Positions 15,841 to 23,854 of a DNA stretch of 64,000 nucleotides are shown in pieces; the stretch's first letter is position 1, and every line of letters begins with the position of its first letter. The notes beneath the pieces are model-generated. The model did no database searches and was not told where the DNA came from. It saw only the letters and a list, made by a program, of their open reading frames with translations. This stretch comes from Amycolatopsis sp. cg9 (GTDB taxonomy: Bacteria > Actinomycetota > Actinomycetes > Mycobacteriales > Pseudonocardiaceae). The stretch is from assembly GCF_041346945.1 (NCBI RefSeq), contig NZ_CP166850.1, forward strand, positions 6,866,501-6,930,500, in the 5' to 3' direction. The position numbers were made by a program, and so were the translations under genes.

Positions 15841-16176
15841 GTGGCCCGTGCAGCGACGACAACCGACACCTTCAACGCGGTCGCCGAACCCCGGCGGCGG
15901 CAGATCCTCGACGTCCTCCGCGACGGCGAACGGTCGGTCGGCGACCTCGTGGACCTGCTGGGCCTGGCCCAGCCGCAAGTGTCGAAGCACCTGCGGGTGC
16001 TGCGGGAGGTGGGCGCGGTGGACGTGCGCGGTGCCGGCCGCCGGCGGCTTTACCGGCTCAACGGGCCCGCGCTCAAGCCGATCCACGACTGGGTCCGGCA
16101 GTACGAGCGGACGTGGGCCGGGCGGTTCGACCGGATGGACGACGTCCTCGAAGAACTGAAGAAACAGGAGCACTGA
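15841..16176 (+). CDS. ArsR family regulator
   Basis: 111-aa winged-helix repressor of the ArsR/SmtB family, the type paired with SRPBCC proteins. Seen: TFNAVAEPRRRQILDVLRDGERSVGDLVDLLGLAQPQVSKHLRVLREVGAV, with recognition helix QPQVSKHLRVL. No metal-binding Cys motif, so it is probably not a metal sensor. The GTG at 15841 is preferred over the in-frame ATGs at 15829/15832 because those lie inside the -10 box; the mRNA is then leaderless. The next gene starts 2 nt after the stop. Confidence 0.88.
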   Translation: MARAATTTDTFNAVAEPRRRQILDVLRDGERSVGDLVDLLGLAQPQVSKHLRVLREVGAVDVRGAGRRRLYRLNGPALKPIHDWVRQYERTWAGRFDRMDDVLEELKKQEH

Positions 16177-16177
16177 C

Positions 16178-16657
16178 GTGGAGATCACCACCCCCGCCGA
16201 GGACCAGATCCTCATCACGCGCGAGTTCGACGCGCCCAAGCACCTCGTCTACCGCGTGTGGACCACGCCCGAGCTGGTGCGCCGCTGGTGGAGCGGCCAC
16301 CGCGGGACCACCACCGAAGTCGAGCTGGACCTGCGCCCCGGCGGCCGCTGGCGGTACGTGCTGAAGACGGACGACGGGGCCGAGGTCGGTTTCCACGGCG
16401 AGTACCGGGAAATCGTGCCGGCCGAGCGGATCGTCTACACCGAGGTGTTCGAGCTGCCGGGCGTCCCGCTCGACTCGGTGGACGGGCCGCTCATCACCGT
16501 CACCTTCACCGCCCTCGAGGGCGACCGCACGCTGCTGAGCTTGCTGACCGAGACCGGCAGCAAGGAACTACGGGACACGATCTACGAGTCCGGCATGGAG
16601 GTCGGGGTCCGGGAGCAGTTCGTGCTCATCCAGGAGCTGGCCGACTCCCTGCGTTAG
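16178..16657 (+). CDS. SRPBCC (AHSA1-like) domain protein
   Basis: 159-aa START/Bet v1-fold protein of the activator-of-Hsp90-ATPase-like group. Seen: ITREFDAPKHLVYRVWTTPELVRRWW, LRPGGRWRYV, FHGEYREIVPAERIVYTEVFE and GMEVGVREQFVLIQEL. It is the standard partner of the ArsR regulator at 15841, 1 nt away. The family holds a hydrophobic ligand pocket; no ligand can be named. The GTG start has AGGAG nearby. The 3' end overlaps the converging WYL gene by 32 nt. Confidence 0.88.
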   Translation: MEITTPAEDQILITREFDAPKHLVYRVWTTPELVRRWWSGHRGTTTEVELDLRPGGRWRYVLKTDDGAEVGFHGEYREIVPAERIVYTEVFELPGVPLDSVDGPLITVTFTALEGDRTLLSLLTETGSKELRDTIYESGMEVGVREQFVLIQELADSLR

Positions 16658-17594
16658 CGGCCCGCAGGAACCGCTCGCCCGTCTTCGCCAGTTCCGCGGC
16701 CAGCTCCGGCGCGTCGAGCACGTCGAAGTCCACTTCGAGCAGCCCGAGGTGGAGCCCGAGCATCGCCGCGTCGTCCGAGCCGACCTCGGCGACGCAGCGG
16801 TCCGGCCCCTCCGGGACGACCTCGACCGCGATGGGCAGCCGGGCGCGGACGTGGTCCGCCGGCGCGTGCAGCCGGACCCGGGCGTGGAAGCGCCAGGTCG
16901 CCGCGCCGGCGCTGCGCTGGACGAACTGCACGACGTCGCCCTCCGGCGGGTCGCGCGGGGCGAAGCGCGGGCCGTTCGGCACCTTCGGCGTCATGCGGTC
17001 GACGCGGAAGGTGTGCCAGTCGTCGCGCGCGGTGTCCCAGGCGACCAGGTACCAGCGCCGCCCCCAGCTGACCAGCCGGTGCGGCTCGACGTCGCGGCGG
17101 CTCGGCTCGCGCAGGTGACTCGTGTAGCCGAAGCGCAGCCGTTCGCTCGCCCGGATGGCGGCCGAGATCGCGGTCAGCACGTCGGCGCCGACGGCCGGCC
17201 CGTCGCCGGGCACCGAGACGGTCGCGGCCTGCAGCGCCTGGACCCGATGCCGCAGCCGGGACGGCAGGACCTGTTCGAGCTTGGCGAGCGCGCGCACCGA
17301 CGTCTCGGCGATGCCGGCCACACCCGTCGCCGTGCGGAGACCGACCGCGACGGCGACCGCTTCGTCGTCGTCCAGCAGCAGCGGCGGCAGGTGCGCGCCG
17401 GCGCCGAGCCGGTAGCCGCCCTGCACGCCGGGGGCCGCCTCGACCGGGTAGCCGAGCTCGCGCAGCTTGCCGACGTCGGTGCGGACGGTGCGCGTGGTGA
17501 CGCCGAGCCGCTCGGCGAGGTCGGCGCCGGTCCAGTCGCGCCGCGTTTCGAGCAGCGAGAGCAGCCGGAGCAGGCGGGCGGAGGTCTGCAGCAT
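16626..17594 (-). CDS. YafY-type HTH/WYL regulator
   Basis: 322-aa regulator. An N-terminal DeoR-type helix-turn-helix (TSARLLRLLSLLETRRDWTGADLAERLGVTTRTVRTDVGKLRELGYPV) precedes a WYL domain (GRRWYLVAWDTARDDWHTFRVDRM) and a C-terminal WCX-like extension. WYL domains sense nucleic-acid or small-molecule ligands. The ATG at 17594 is preferred over the upstream one at 17636. It is divergent from the epoxide hydrolase gene with 62 nt between, so that gene is its most likely target. Confidence 0.9.
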   Translation of the reverse strand: MLQTSARLLRLLSLLETRRDWTGADLAERLGVTTRTVRTDVGKLRELGYPVEAAPGVQGGYRLGAGAHLPPLLLDDDEAVAVAVGLRTATGVAGIAETSVRALAKLEQVLPSRLRHRVQALQAATVSVPGDGPAVGADVLTAISAAIRASERLRFGYTSHLREPSRRDVEPHRLVSWGRRWYLVAWDTARDDWHTFRVDRMTPKVPNGPRFAPRDPPEGDVVQFVQRSAGAATWRFHARVRLHAPADHVRARLPIAVEVVPEGPDRCVAEVGSDDAAMLGLHLGLLEVDFDVLDAPELAAELAKTGERFLRAANAGSRPAPG

Positions 17595-17656
17595 TTTCCG
17601 AGCATCGCACGAAACGCGGAAGGAAGCCTTCCGCAATGGCTTCTAGCGTCCTCCCC

Positions 17657-18781
17657 ATGACGAACGAAATCCGCCCCTTCCGCATCGACGTCCCGCAGGC
17701 CGAGCTGGCCGACCTGCACGGGCGGCTCACCGGCGCCCGGTTCGCCGATTCCGTGCCCGGTGACGAGCCGGACTGGTCCCGCGGCATGCCCACCGAAGCC
17801 GTCCGCGAACTCGCCGGGTACTGGCGGGACGGCTTCGACTGGCGCGCCCAGGAGGCGGCGCTGAACGCGTACCCGCAGTTCACGACCGAGATCGACGGGC
17901 AGACCATCCACTTCCTGCACGTCCGGTCGGCGCGGGCCGACGCGGTGCCGCTGCTGCTCACCCACGGCTACCCCAGCTCGATCGCCGAATTCCTCGACGT
18001 CGTCGGCCCGCTGACCGAAGCCGGCCCGGACGCCTTCCACGTCGTCGTCCCGTCCCTGCCCGGGTTCGGGTTCTCGACGCCGCTGAGCGGACCCGGCTGG
18101 GAGCTGGCCCGGACGACGGACGCGTTCGCGGAGCTGATGGTCCGGCTCGGCTACGAGCGTTTCGCCGCGCAGGGCGGCGACATCGGCGCGGGCGTCACCG
18201 GGCGGCTCGCCTCCCTGTACCCCGACCGCGTCATCGGGACGCACGTCAACAGCGACCGCGGGACGATCGCGCTCGCGGGGGAGCAGCTGCCGTTGCCGGA
18301 AAACCTGTCGCCCGCCGAACAGTCCGAATTGGACGCCGCGCGCGAGGCGTGGAAAGCCGGCCGCGGGTACCTGGACCTGCAGTCGCACAAGCCGGAGACG
18401 ATCGCGGCCGCGCTCACCGATTCCCCGGTCGGGCAGCTGGCCTGGATCGCGGAGAAGTTCCAGGCGTGGACCGGCGACGGCGTCGACCGCGACCGGCTGC
18501 TGACGAACGTGAGCCTCTACTGGTTCACCCGCAGCGGCGCGACCGCGGCCCGGTTCCTCTACGAGGCCGCGCACTCCGCGCATGGGTGGCTGACGCCGTC
18601 GGCCGTCCCGGCGGGCTGGGCGGTGTTCGACTCCTCACCGGTGGTCCGGCGGATCATGGACCCGGAGGAGAAGATCGCGCACTGGTCGGAGTTCGCGTCG
18701 GGGGGCCACTTCGCCGCGCTGGAGGAACCGGAGCTGCTCGTGGCCGACATCCGCGCGTTCTTCCGCGGGCTGCGCTCGTGA
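17657..18781 (+). CDS. Epoxide hydrolase family protein
   Basis: 374-aa alpha/beta hydrolase with an N-terminal EHN domain, as in microsomal-type epoxide hydrolases. EHN: PFRIDVPQAELADLHGRL and DWRAQEAALNAYPQFTTEIDGQTIHFLHV. Core: LLTHGYPSSIAEF (oxyanion HGYP), AAQGGDIGAGV with nucleophile Asp175, and GGHFAALEEPELL with His351. Complete and normal length. It opens epoxides by an ester intermediate to give diols. The second Met of the open frame (17657) is used because the first seven codons are not conserved-looking. Confidence 0.9.
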   Translation: MTNEIRPFRIDVPQAELADLHGRLTGARFADSVPGDEPDWSRGMPTEAVRELAGYWRDGFDWRAQEAALNAYPQFTTEIDGQTIHFLHVRSARADAVPLLLTHGYPSSIAEFLDVVGPLTEAGPDAFHVVVPSLPGFGFSTPLSGPGWELARTTDAFAELMVRLGYERFAAQGGDIGAGVTGRLASLYPDRVIGTHVNSDRGTIALAGEQLPLPENLSPAEQSELDAAREAWKAGRGYLDLQSHKPETIAAALTDSPVGQLAWIAEKFQAWTGDGVDRDRLLTNVSLYWFTRSGATAARFLYEAAHSAHGWLTPSAVPAGWAVFDSSPVVRRIMDPEEKIAHWSEFASGGHFAALEEPELLVADIRAFFRGLRS

Positions 18782-18841
18782 TCGGGTCGTGTCCCCGGAT
18801 CATCGGGCGTACCCGGCATGATCGGCGGGTACCCCCCGATC

Positions 18842-19051
18842 ATGAGCAAGCACTTCGAGAAGGGTGACCGCGTCCGCTGGGACGCGGGCAACGAGAGTTC
18901 GGTCGGGACGGTCGAGGAGAAGATCACCGAGGACACGCACGCGGGCAAGCGGGACGTCAAGGCGTCGCCGGACCAGCCGCAGTACCTCGTGAAGAGTGAG
19001 AAGTCCGGGAAGACCGCGGTGCACCACCCGGACAAGCTGCACAAGGCCTAA
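18842..19051 (+). CDS. DUF2945 (TUDOR-like) small protein
   Basis: 69-aa protein of the DUF2945/hypervirulence-associated TUDOR domain group. Seen: KHFEKGDRVRWDAGNESSVGTV, EDTHAGKRDVKASPDQPQYLVKSEKSGK and AVHHPDKLHK, covering the whole family pattern. Starting at the ATG at 18842 matches the usual MSKxFxKGDxV start. A GGGTAC box (18827-18832) ends 9 nt upstream, reminiscent of the stress promoters at the left of the window, but no clear GTTT partner is present. It overlaps the converging HIT gene by 4 nt. Confidence 0.85.
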   Translation: MSKHFEKGDRVRWDAGNESSVGTVEEKITEDTHAGKRDVKASPDQPQYLVKSEKSGKTAVHHPDKLHKA

Positions 19052-19497
19052 AGCGCGGCCTTGACCTTCGCCGCGACCTCCGTCAGCTCCTCGCGGGAAC
19101 GCACCCGCCAGTCGGCGTTCATGACGAAGCCGTCGCCGGCGTGGCGGGGGATCACGTGCAGGTGGACGTGGGGGATCTCCTGGCCCGCGGCCTTGCCGTC
19201 GGCGAGGTAGAGGTTCACGCCCTCGCAAGGCAGGTCGGTGCGGCGCAGGGCCGCGGCCAGCGTCTGGGCGACGGTGAACAGGCGGCTGCCCGTTTCGGCC
19301 GGCAGCGCGGCCAGGTCCGCGGAGTGCGCGCGGGGGAGGACGAGCAGGTGGCCGGTGGTGACCGGGCGCAGGTCGGCGATGGCGACGAAGTCGTCGTCCT
19401 CGTGCACGAACGCCGCCGGGGCGCGGCCGGTGGCGATGGCGCAGAAGATGCATTCGCCGCCGTCGGTGGTCGTCGGCATGCGCTTGAGTTCAGCCAT
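19048..19497 (-). CDS. HIT family hydrolase
   Basis: 149-aa histidine-triad protein. Seen: CIFCAIATGRAPAAFVHEDDDFVAIAD (Zn-type C-x-x-C start), TTGHLLVLPRAH and the triad IPHVHLHVIPR (His110, 112, 114). Such proteins hydrolyse nucleoside phosphoramidates or dinucleotides. Complete and cytosolic. It stands alone between converging and co-directional genes. Confidence 0.93.
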   Translation of the reverse strand: MAELKRMPTTTDGGECIFCAIATGRAPAAFVHEDDDFVAIADLRPVTTGHLLVLPRAHSADLAALPAETGSRLFTVAQTLAAALRRTDLPCEGVNLYLADGKAAGQEIPHVHLHVIPRHAGDGFVMNADWRVRSREELTEVAAKVKAAL

Positions 19498-19519
19498 GCG
19501 GGTGACCCTAGCCGGGTGA

Positions 19520-20404
19520 TCATCGGGCTGTCAGGTGCTTCGCGGCCCAGTCGGCGAACGACGTCAGCGGGATGCCGAGGGCGCGGGCGAATTCGGGCCG
19601 GGCGGGGTGGCCGACTTCGTTCTGCCATTCGTGCCGCACGGCGAACGCGGGCGCCCCGGCGGCCACGGCTTCTTCCGCGGTCATGTCCGGCGCGGTCAGT
19701 TCGACGCCCAGCGCCCGCGACAGGACCGCGGCGACGTCGGTCATGGTCATGAGCTCGCTCGCCAGTTCCAGTTCGACGCGGTGGAAGCGCGCCGGTTCGG
19801 CGAACGCCGCGGCGGCCGCGGCGCCGATGTCGGCCACCGCGACCAGCGCGAGTTCCGTGCCGGGCTTGATGGTCGTCACGAGCCGCCCGTTCGGCAGGAG
19901 GAACGACGGCGGCCGGAAGTTCTCCATGAAGAAGCCCGGCTTGAGCAGCGTCCAATGCTCGAACCCGGCGTCGCGGACGCGGTCCTGCAGCGCGGACTTC
20001 GTCGCGAAGTAGTGCTCCATCGACGTCCAGCGGCCCTCGGCCCAGCCGGGCACGGTGCGGTGCTGCCCGGCGCCGGAGACCGACGTGTGCACGAACTGCG
20101 GCACACCCGCCTGGCCGGCGGCGTCGATCAGGTTGCGGCCCTGGATCCACTCGGAGTCACCTTCGAGGTCGGCCAGGTCCGGCATCTGCACGGAAAACAC
20201 GCCCCGCACGCCTTGCACGGCGGGCCGAAGCGAGTCGAGGTCGTAGAGGTCGCCGACGACGAGTTCGGCGCCGAGCGCGCGGATGTCCTCGGCGCGGGCG
20301 GGGTCGCGGACGAGCGCCCGGACGGGGATGCCCGCCTTCAGGAGGGCGCGGGCGGTGGCGCCGCCTTGCTTGCCGGTGGCGCCGGTGACCAGGACTGGGG
20401 ACAC
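19520..20404 (-). CDS. NmrA-like NAD(P)-binding protein
   Basis: 294-aa atypical short-chain dehydrogenase of the NmrA group. The cofactor motif is VLVTGATGKQGGATARALLKAG; next come VRALVRDPARA, GDLYDLDSL and FVHTSVSGAG. The catalytic YxxxK is replaced, as usual for this group, by SMEHYFATKSALQ. It may be a redox sensor or an oxidoreductase. It is divergently transcribed from a TetR gene across two operator copies (20417-20488), so it is very probably that regulator's target. Confidence 0.88.
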   Translation of the reverse strand: MSPVLVTGATGKQGGATARALLKAGIPVRALVRDPARAEDIRALGAELVVGDLYDLDSLRPAVQGVRGVFSVQMPDLADLEGDSEWIQGRNLIDAAGQAGVPQFVHTSVSGAGQHRTVPGWAEGRWTSMEHYFATKSALQDRVRDAGFEHWTLLKPGFFMENFRPPSFLLPNGRLVTTIKPGTELALVAVADIGAAAAAAFAEPARFHRVELELASELMTMTDVAAVLSRALGVELTAPDMTAEEAVAAGAPAFAVRHEWQNEVGHPARPEFARALGIPLTSFADWAAKHLTAR

Positions 20405-20416
20405 GGGGGACTCCTT

Positions 20417-20488
20417 CGGTCACGAAGTGGCGGGGCCCGCCACTTCGTGACCGCTACACTAGCCATTAACTGGCGGACCCCGCCACTT
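20417..20488. promoter_or_regulatory. Two TetR-type operators between nmrA-like and tetR genes
   Basis: A 37-bp element (20417-20453) has perfect 16-bp arms and a 5-bp centre. Its core, AAGTGGCG-N5-CGCCACTT, recurs as AACTGGCG-N5-CGCCACTT at 20468-20488. Both copies lie in the 102-nt divergent gap. TetR dimers usually bind such pairs cooperatively. Confidence 0.75.
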
Positions 20489-20506
20489 ACGTCCGGGAGG
20501 TGGTCC

Positions 20507-21055
20507 GTGCCGCGGTCCGACGCCCGCCGCAACTACGCGCGCATCCTCGAAGTCGCCGAGGCCGAGGTCGCCGCGCACGGTGCGGGCGCGTCCCTGGAAC
20601 AGATCGCCCGTACCGCGGGAGTCGGCTCGGCCACCGTCCGCCGCCACTTCCCGAGCCGGCGGGCACTGCTGGAGGCGGTCTTCCACGGCCAGATCGACGC
20701 GCTGGCCGCCCAGGCCCGCGAACTGGCGGGCGCCCCGGACCCCCGGACGGCCTTGCTCGACTGGCTCACCGCGTTGACGACCTACTCGGCGACGGCCCGC
20801 GGCCTGGCGACCGCGCTGGTCCGCGAGTCTTCGGCGGAGGACGCCCGCACCTGCTCGGTGACGATGACCGCGGCGGGCGATCCGCTGGTGCGGCGCGCGG
20901 CCGAGGCGGGGGCGGTGGGCCCGGAGGTGACGATCGCGGACTTGATCGCGCTGGTGACCGGAATCGTGCTGGCGACGGAGAACCACCGCGATCCGGCGGG
21001 GGAGGCGCAGCGGTTGCTGGCGTTGGCGGTGCGGGGGATCAGCCCGGATCGCTGA
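20507..21055 (+). CDS. TetR family regulator
   Basis: 182-aa TetR repressor. N-terminal helix-turn-helix: ARILEVAEAEVAAHGAGASLEQIARTAGVGSATVRRHFPSRRALLEAVF. The C-terminal ligand domain, beginning near residue 75, is of the common actinobacterial kind. The GTG at 20507 is chosen because GGGAGG precedes it. It is divergent from the NmrA-like gene and probably represses both genes through the operators at 20417-20488. Confidence 0.9.
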   Translation: MPRSDARRNYARILEVAEAEVAAHGAGASLEQIARTAGVGSATVRRHFPSRRALLEAVFHGQIDALAAQARELAGAPDPRTALLDWLTALTTYSATARGLATALVRESSAEDARTCSVTMTAAGDPLVRRAAEAGAVGPEVTIADLIALVTGIVLATENHRDPAGEAQRLLALAVRGISPDR

Positions 21056-21113
21056 GTGCCCGTGAAGGGGCCCTCCGCGGCATTCGCGCCCGCCGCGGAC
21101 CCGCTCACCCGAC

Positions 21114-21166
21114 GTCTTGAATGACTCATTCAGGAGCTCCGAAGACCTGAATGAGTCATTCAGGAC
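21114..21166. repeat. Convergent-intergenic double palindrome, copy 3
   Basis: Same design as 3575-3627: 23-bp arms at 21114-21136 and 21144-21166 around the identical loop CTCCGAA, each arm carrying TGAATGA(C/G)TCATTCA. It lies between converging stops (21055 and 21156) and runs into the PucR stop. A GTGAAGGGGCCCTCC tract at 21062-21076 precedes it. Confidence 0.8.
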
Positions 21167-22322
21167 GCTGGCCGCTCGCGTCTCCCAGCCAGTGGTGCAG
21201 TGCCCACCACGACCGGACCGCGTCCAGGACCCGGCCGCCGCTGTTTTCCGGCAGGGCCAGCGGGGTCAGCTCGGCCAGGCGGTCCAGGCGGTAGCGGACC
21301 GTGTTCGGGTGCAGGTGCAGGGCTTCCGCCGTGGTGCGCAGGCGCTGGCCGTGGTCGAGGTACGCCAGTGCCGTCGCCGCCAGCTCGCGGTGGAACGGGT
21401 TCGCCGGGTCCAGCGACCCGAGCAGCGACGTCGTGAGCAGGTCGGCGAGCAGTGGCTGCGCGGCCAGCGCGAGACCGCCCGCCAGTGCCGTGAGGTCGTG
21501 GCGGCCGGGGCCGGCCGAGCGAGCCGCCGCCGTGCAGAGGCCGTGGACTTCCCGCAGCCCGGGCAGCGCAACCGCGGGCGCGACGACGAGCGCCGCGTCG
21601 GCGCCCGGCTCGACCGAGGGCGCGCGGGCCGCCAAGCCGGTGAGCCGGCCCTCGACCAGGCCGTAGACCCCGCCGAACTCCAGCAGTGCCTGTTCCAAGG
21701 TGCGGGCCCGCGCGGGATCGCTCACGTCGGAAACCACGCAGTGGTACCGGCCTTCGGGACGCAGGCCCGCCTGCCGCAGCTCCTCCGGTGTCGGCGGTGT
21801 CCCGGCGAGCAGCAGCGTGCGCAGCAGCTGGGTCCGCGCGTCGCGGACCGTGCGCGACAGCTGGAGCTCGGCGGCGTGGTAGCCCTTGACGATGTGGCGT
21901 TCCAGCGCGCCGGTGTAGCGCTCGGCGGCCAGGACCGTCTCGAGGATGAGGTCGTCGGGCAGGCCCGCGGCCCGGCAGCGTTCGACGGCGACGCGCGCGG
22001 CGAGCGTGCGGCCCGCCTGGACCCCGCGCAGCAGGTCGGTGAGCGGGACGCCCTGCTCCGCGCGGTCGGCGCCGAGCTTCTCCGCCGTCGTGTAGTCGGC
22101 GGTGCCGGGGTTCGTCGTGGCCCGCAGCGCCGCGGAGAGCAGGAACTGGACGTGGCGGCGGTTTTCGGCCTCCGGCAGCCGCGCGACCCCCGGCGACTCG
22201 CTGCGCGCGGCGCGCACCAGCTCGTCCAGCACGGTCTCGTCCGCGGCCATCGCGTCGAGCACCTGCCGGAGCAGCGGCAACGCCGGCACCGCACCTCCCG
22301 GGGCCCGTTGTGGCACGGCCAC
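21156..22322 (-). CDS. PucR family regulator
   Basis: 388-aa regulator with a C-terminal PucR helix-turn-helix: ATALAYLDHGQRLRTTAEALHLHPNTVRYRLDRLAELT. Upstream is a GGDEF-like/CdaR-type central region (RYHCVVSDVSDPARARTLEQ) and a long helical N terminus. Family members respond to purines, sugars or amino acids. The listed start is a GTG at 22322; a GTG at 22316 is an equal candidate. A 19-bp palindrome (22307-22325) covers both starts and may allow autoregulation. Divergent from a secreted beta-propeller gene. Confidence 0.88.
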   Translation of the reverse strand: MAVPQRAPGGAVPALPLLRQVLDAMAADETVLDELVRAARSESPGVARLPEAENRRHVQFLLSAALRATTNPGTADYTTAEKLGADRAEQGVPLTDLLRGVQAGRTLAARVAVERCRAAGLPDDLILETVLAAERYTGALERHIVKGYHAAELQLSRTVRDARTQLLRTLLLAGTPPTPEELRQAGLRPEGRYHCVVSDVSDPARARTLEQALLEFGGVYGLVEGRLTGLAARAPSVEPGADAALVVAPAVALPGLREVHGLCTAAARSAGPGRHDLTALAGGLALAAQPLLADLLTTSLLGSLDPANPFHRELAATALAYLDHGQRLRTTAEALHLHPNTVRYRLDRLAELTPLALPENSGGRVLDAVRSWWALHHWLGDASGQRPE

Positions 22323-22325
22323 AAC
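22307..22325. promoter_or_regulatory. Palindrome over PucR start
   Basis: GTTGTGGC-ACG-GCCACAAC, perfect 8-bp arms. It overlaps the GTG start codon of the PucR gene, so it may be an operator or an mRNA structure. Confidence 0.5.
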
Positions 22326-22470
22326 GCCGCGCGCGCGATGTTGGCCGAGCGGCCCTACCGGAGCTGCTCCGGGGGCCGGTTATCGTGGCGATACCGGACA
22401 GTAACCGCTCTACCTCGCGAAAGCCATCGAAGTCCTCGCCGCACCTCTTCAGCGTCGAAAGGTGTTCCCA

Positions 22471-23730
22471 GTGCGCACTTCCCCGACCCGACGGCGGTCG
22501 TACCTCTCGCGCGCGGCGTACGCGCTTTCCGCCGCCACCCTGCTGGCGACCGGCGCCGCGGTGCCGGCGACCGGTGCCCCCGCGGCCCTGCGGGAGGTGA
22601 TGTTCGTCGGCAACAACTGGGAAGGGACGGCGGACGTCATCCAGTCGCGGGGCACCTTCGCCCGCATCGGGCGCGTGAACATCATCCCGGACAAGGACGA
22701 CCGGCTGCGGGAGATCTACCTCAACCCGATCAAGCTGGCGTTCTTCCTCGGCATCCGCAACGGCCCCGGCGAAGGCCACGACCAGTTCGTCGACGACATG
22801 TACACCACCCCGGACGGCGGTGCGGTGGTGGCGTCACGGCCCAGCTTCGCCGACGTCGTGTCGATCAGCCTCACCACCGGCCGGGTCAACTGGCGCTTCC
22901 CGGTGTCGGGCTTCCGCGCCGACCACATGGCCGTCTCGCCGGACGGCCGCCGCGTCGCGGTGTCCGCCTCGACGTCCAACACCGTGCACGTGCTGGACAT
23001 CGGCACCGGGCAGCAGGTCGGCTCCTTCGCCACCGGTGACAAGCCGCACGAGAACGTGTTCACCGGCGGCGGCCGGTACCTCTGGAACATGTCGATCGGC
23101 GAGGTCAACACCGACCTCGACGACCCGGGCTGGGACTTCACCAAGGGGGACCGGCGCATCACCGTCGTCGACGCCGCGACCTTCGCCCAGGTCAAGGTGA
23201 TCGACATGCGCCAGCGCCTCGACGCCTTCGGCCGGCGCGACCTGTCCGACGCGGTGCGGCCGGTGGCGTTCACGCCGGACGAGTCGAAGCTGTACTTCCA
23301 GGTCTCGTTCTTCAACGGTTTCCTGGAGTACGACGTCGCGACGGACAAGATCACGCGGCTCAAGGAGCTCCCGAAGAACCCGGCCACCAGCGACGACCGC
23401 ACCACCTTCGTCAACGACTCGCGCCACCACGGCCTGTCGATGAGCCCGGCGGGGGACAAGCTGTGCGTCGCGGGGACCATGGACGACTACGCGACGGTCG
23501 TCGACCGCGCGACCCTGCAGCAGGGCACGCTGGTCCCGGCGGTGAAGCCGTACTGGGCCACGGTCAGCGGCGACGGCACCGCCTGCGTGATCTCCGAGGC
23601 CGGCGCCGACCAGGTCACCGCGATCGACTTCGCCACCGGCCAGAAGCGCGTCTCGGTCCCGGTGGGCGACCACCCGCAGCGGGTCCGGCTCGGGCACGTG
23701 CCCGAGGGCTGGACGGGCCCGGCCGCCTGA
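22471..23730 (+). CDS. Secreted YVTN/beta-propeller repeat protein
   Basis: 419-aa predicted exported protein. The N terminus RTSPTRRRSYLSRAAYALSAATLL looks like a signal peptide with an arginine-rich, Tat-like region. The body has repeated beta-propeller blades: VSISLTTGRVNWRFPVSGF, MAVSPDGRRVAVSASTSNTVHVLDIGTGQQVGSF, FTPDESKLYFQV, MSPAGDKLCVAG and VTAIDFATGQKRVSVPVG. No catalytic residues recognised; such propellers act as binding scaffolds or lactonase-like enzymes. The GTG at 22471 follows GAAAGGTG. The divergent PucR gene may regulate it. Confidence 0.8.
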   Translation: MRTSPTRRRSYLSRAAYALSAATLLATGAAVPATGAPAALREVMFVGNNWEGTADVIQSRGTFARIGRVNIIPDKDDRLREIYLNPIKLAFFLGIRNGPGEGHDQFVDDMYTTPDGGAVVASRPSFADVVSISLTTGRVNWRFPVSGFRADHMAVSPDGRRVAVSASTSNTVHVLDIGTGQQVGSFATGDKPHENVFTGGGRYLWNMSIGEVNTDLDDPGWDFTKGDRRITVVDAATFAQVKVIDMRQRLDAFGRRDLSDAVRPVAFTPDESKLYFQVSFFNGFLEYDVATDKITRLKELPKNPATSDDRTTFVNDSRHHGLSMSPAGDKLCVAGTMDDYATVVDRATLQQGTLVPAVKPYWATVSGDGTACVISEAGADQVTAIDFATGQKRVSVPVGDHPQRVRLGHVPEGWTGPAA

Positions 23731-23854
23731 GCACGGCCGGCGCGGTTCGTCCGCCCGGACGGACCGCGCCGCCCGGCTTCGTCGTCCCGCACCAACGGCG
23801 CGGCCCGGAATCCTCCTAACGTCACCGTGATCGGCGACGACGAGGAGGCAGCGG

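Noticed and set aside
18806..18832. SigF-like promoter for the DUF2945 gene
   Set aside because: A GGGTAC box is well placed but no acceptable -35 was found, so it is mentioned only in the gene entry.
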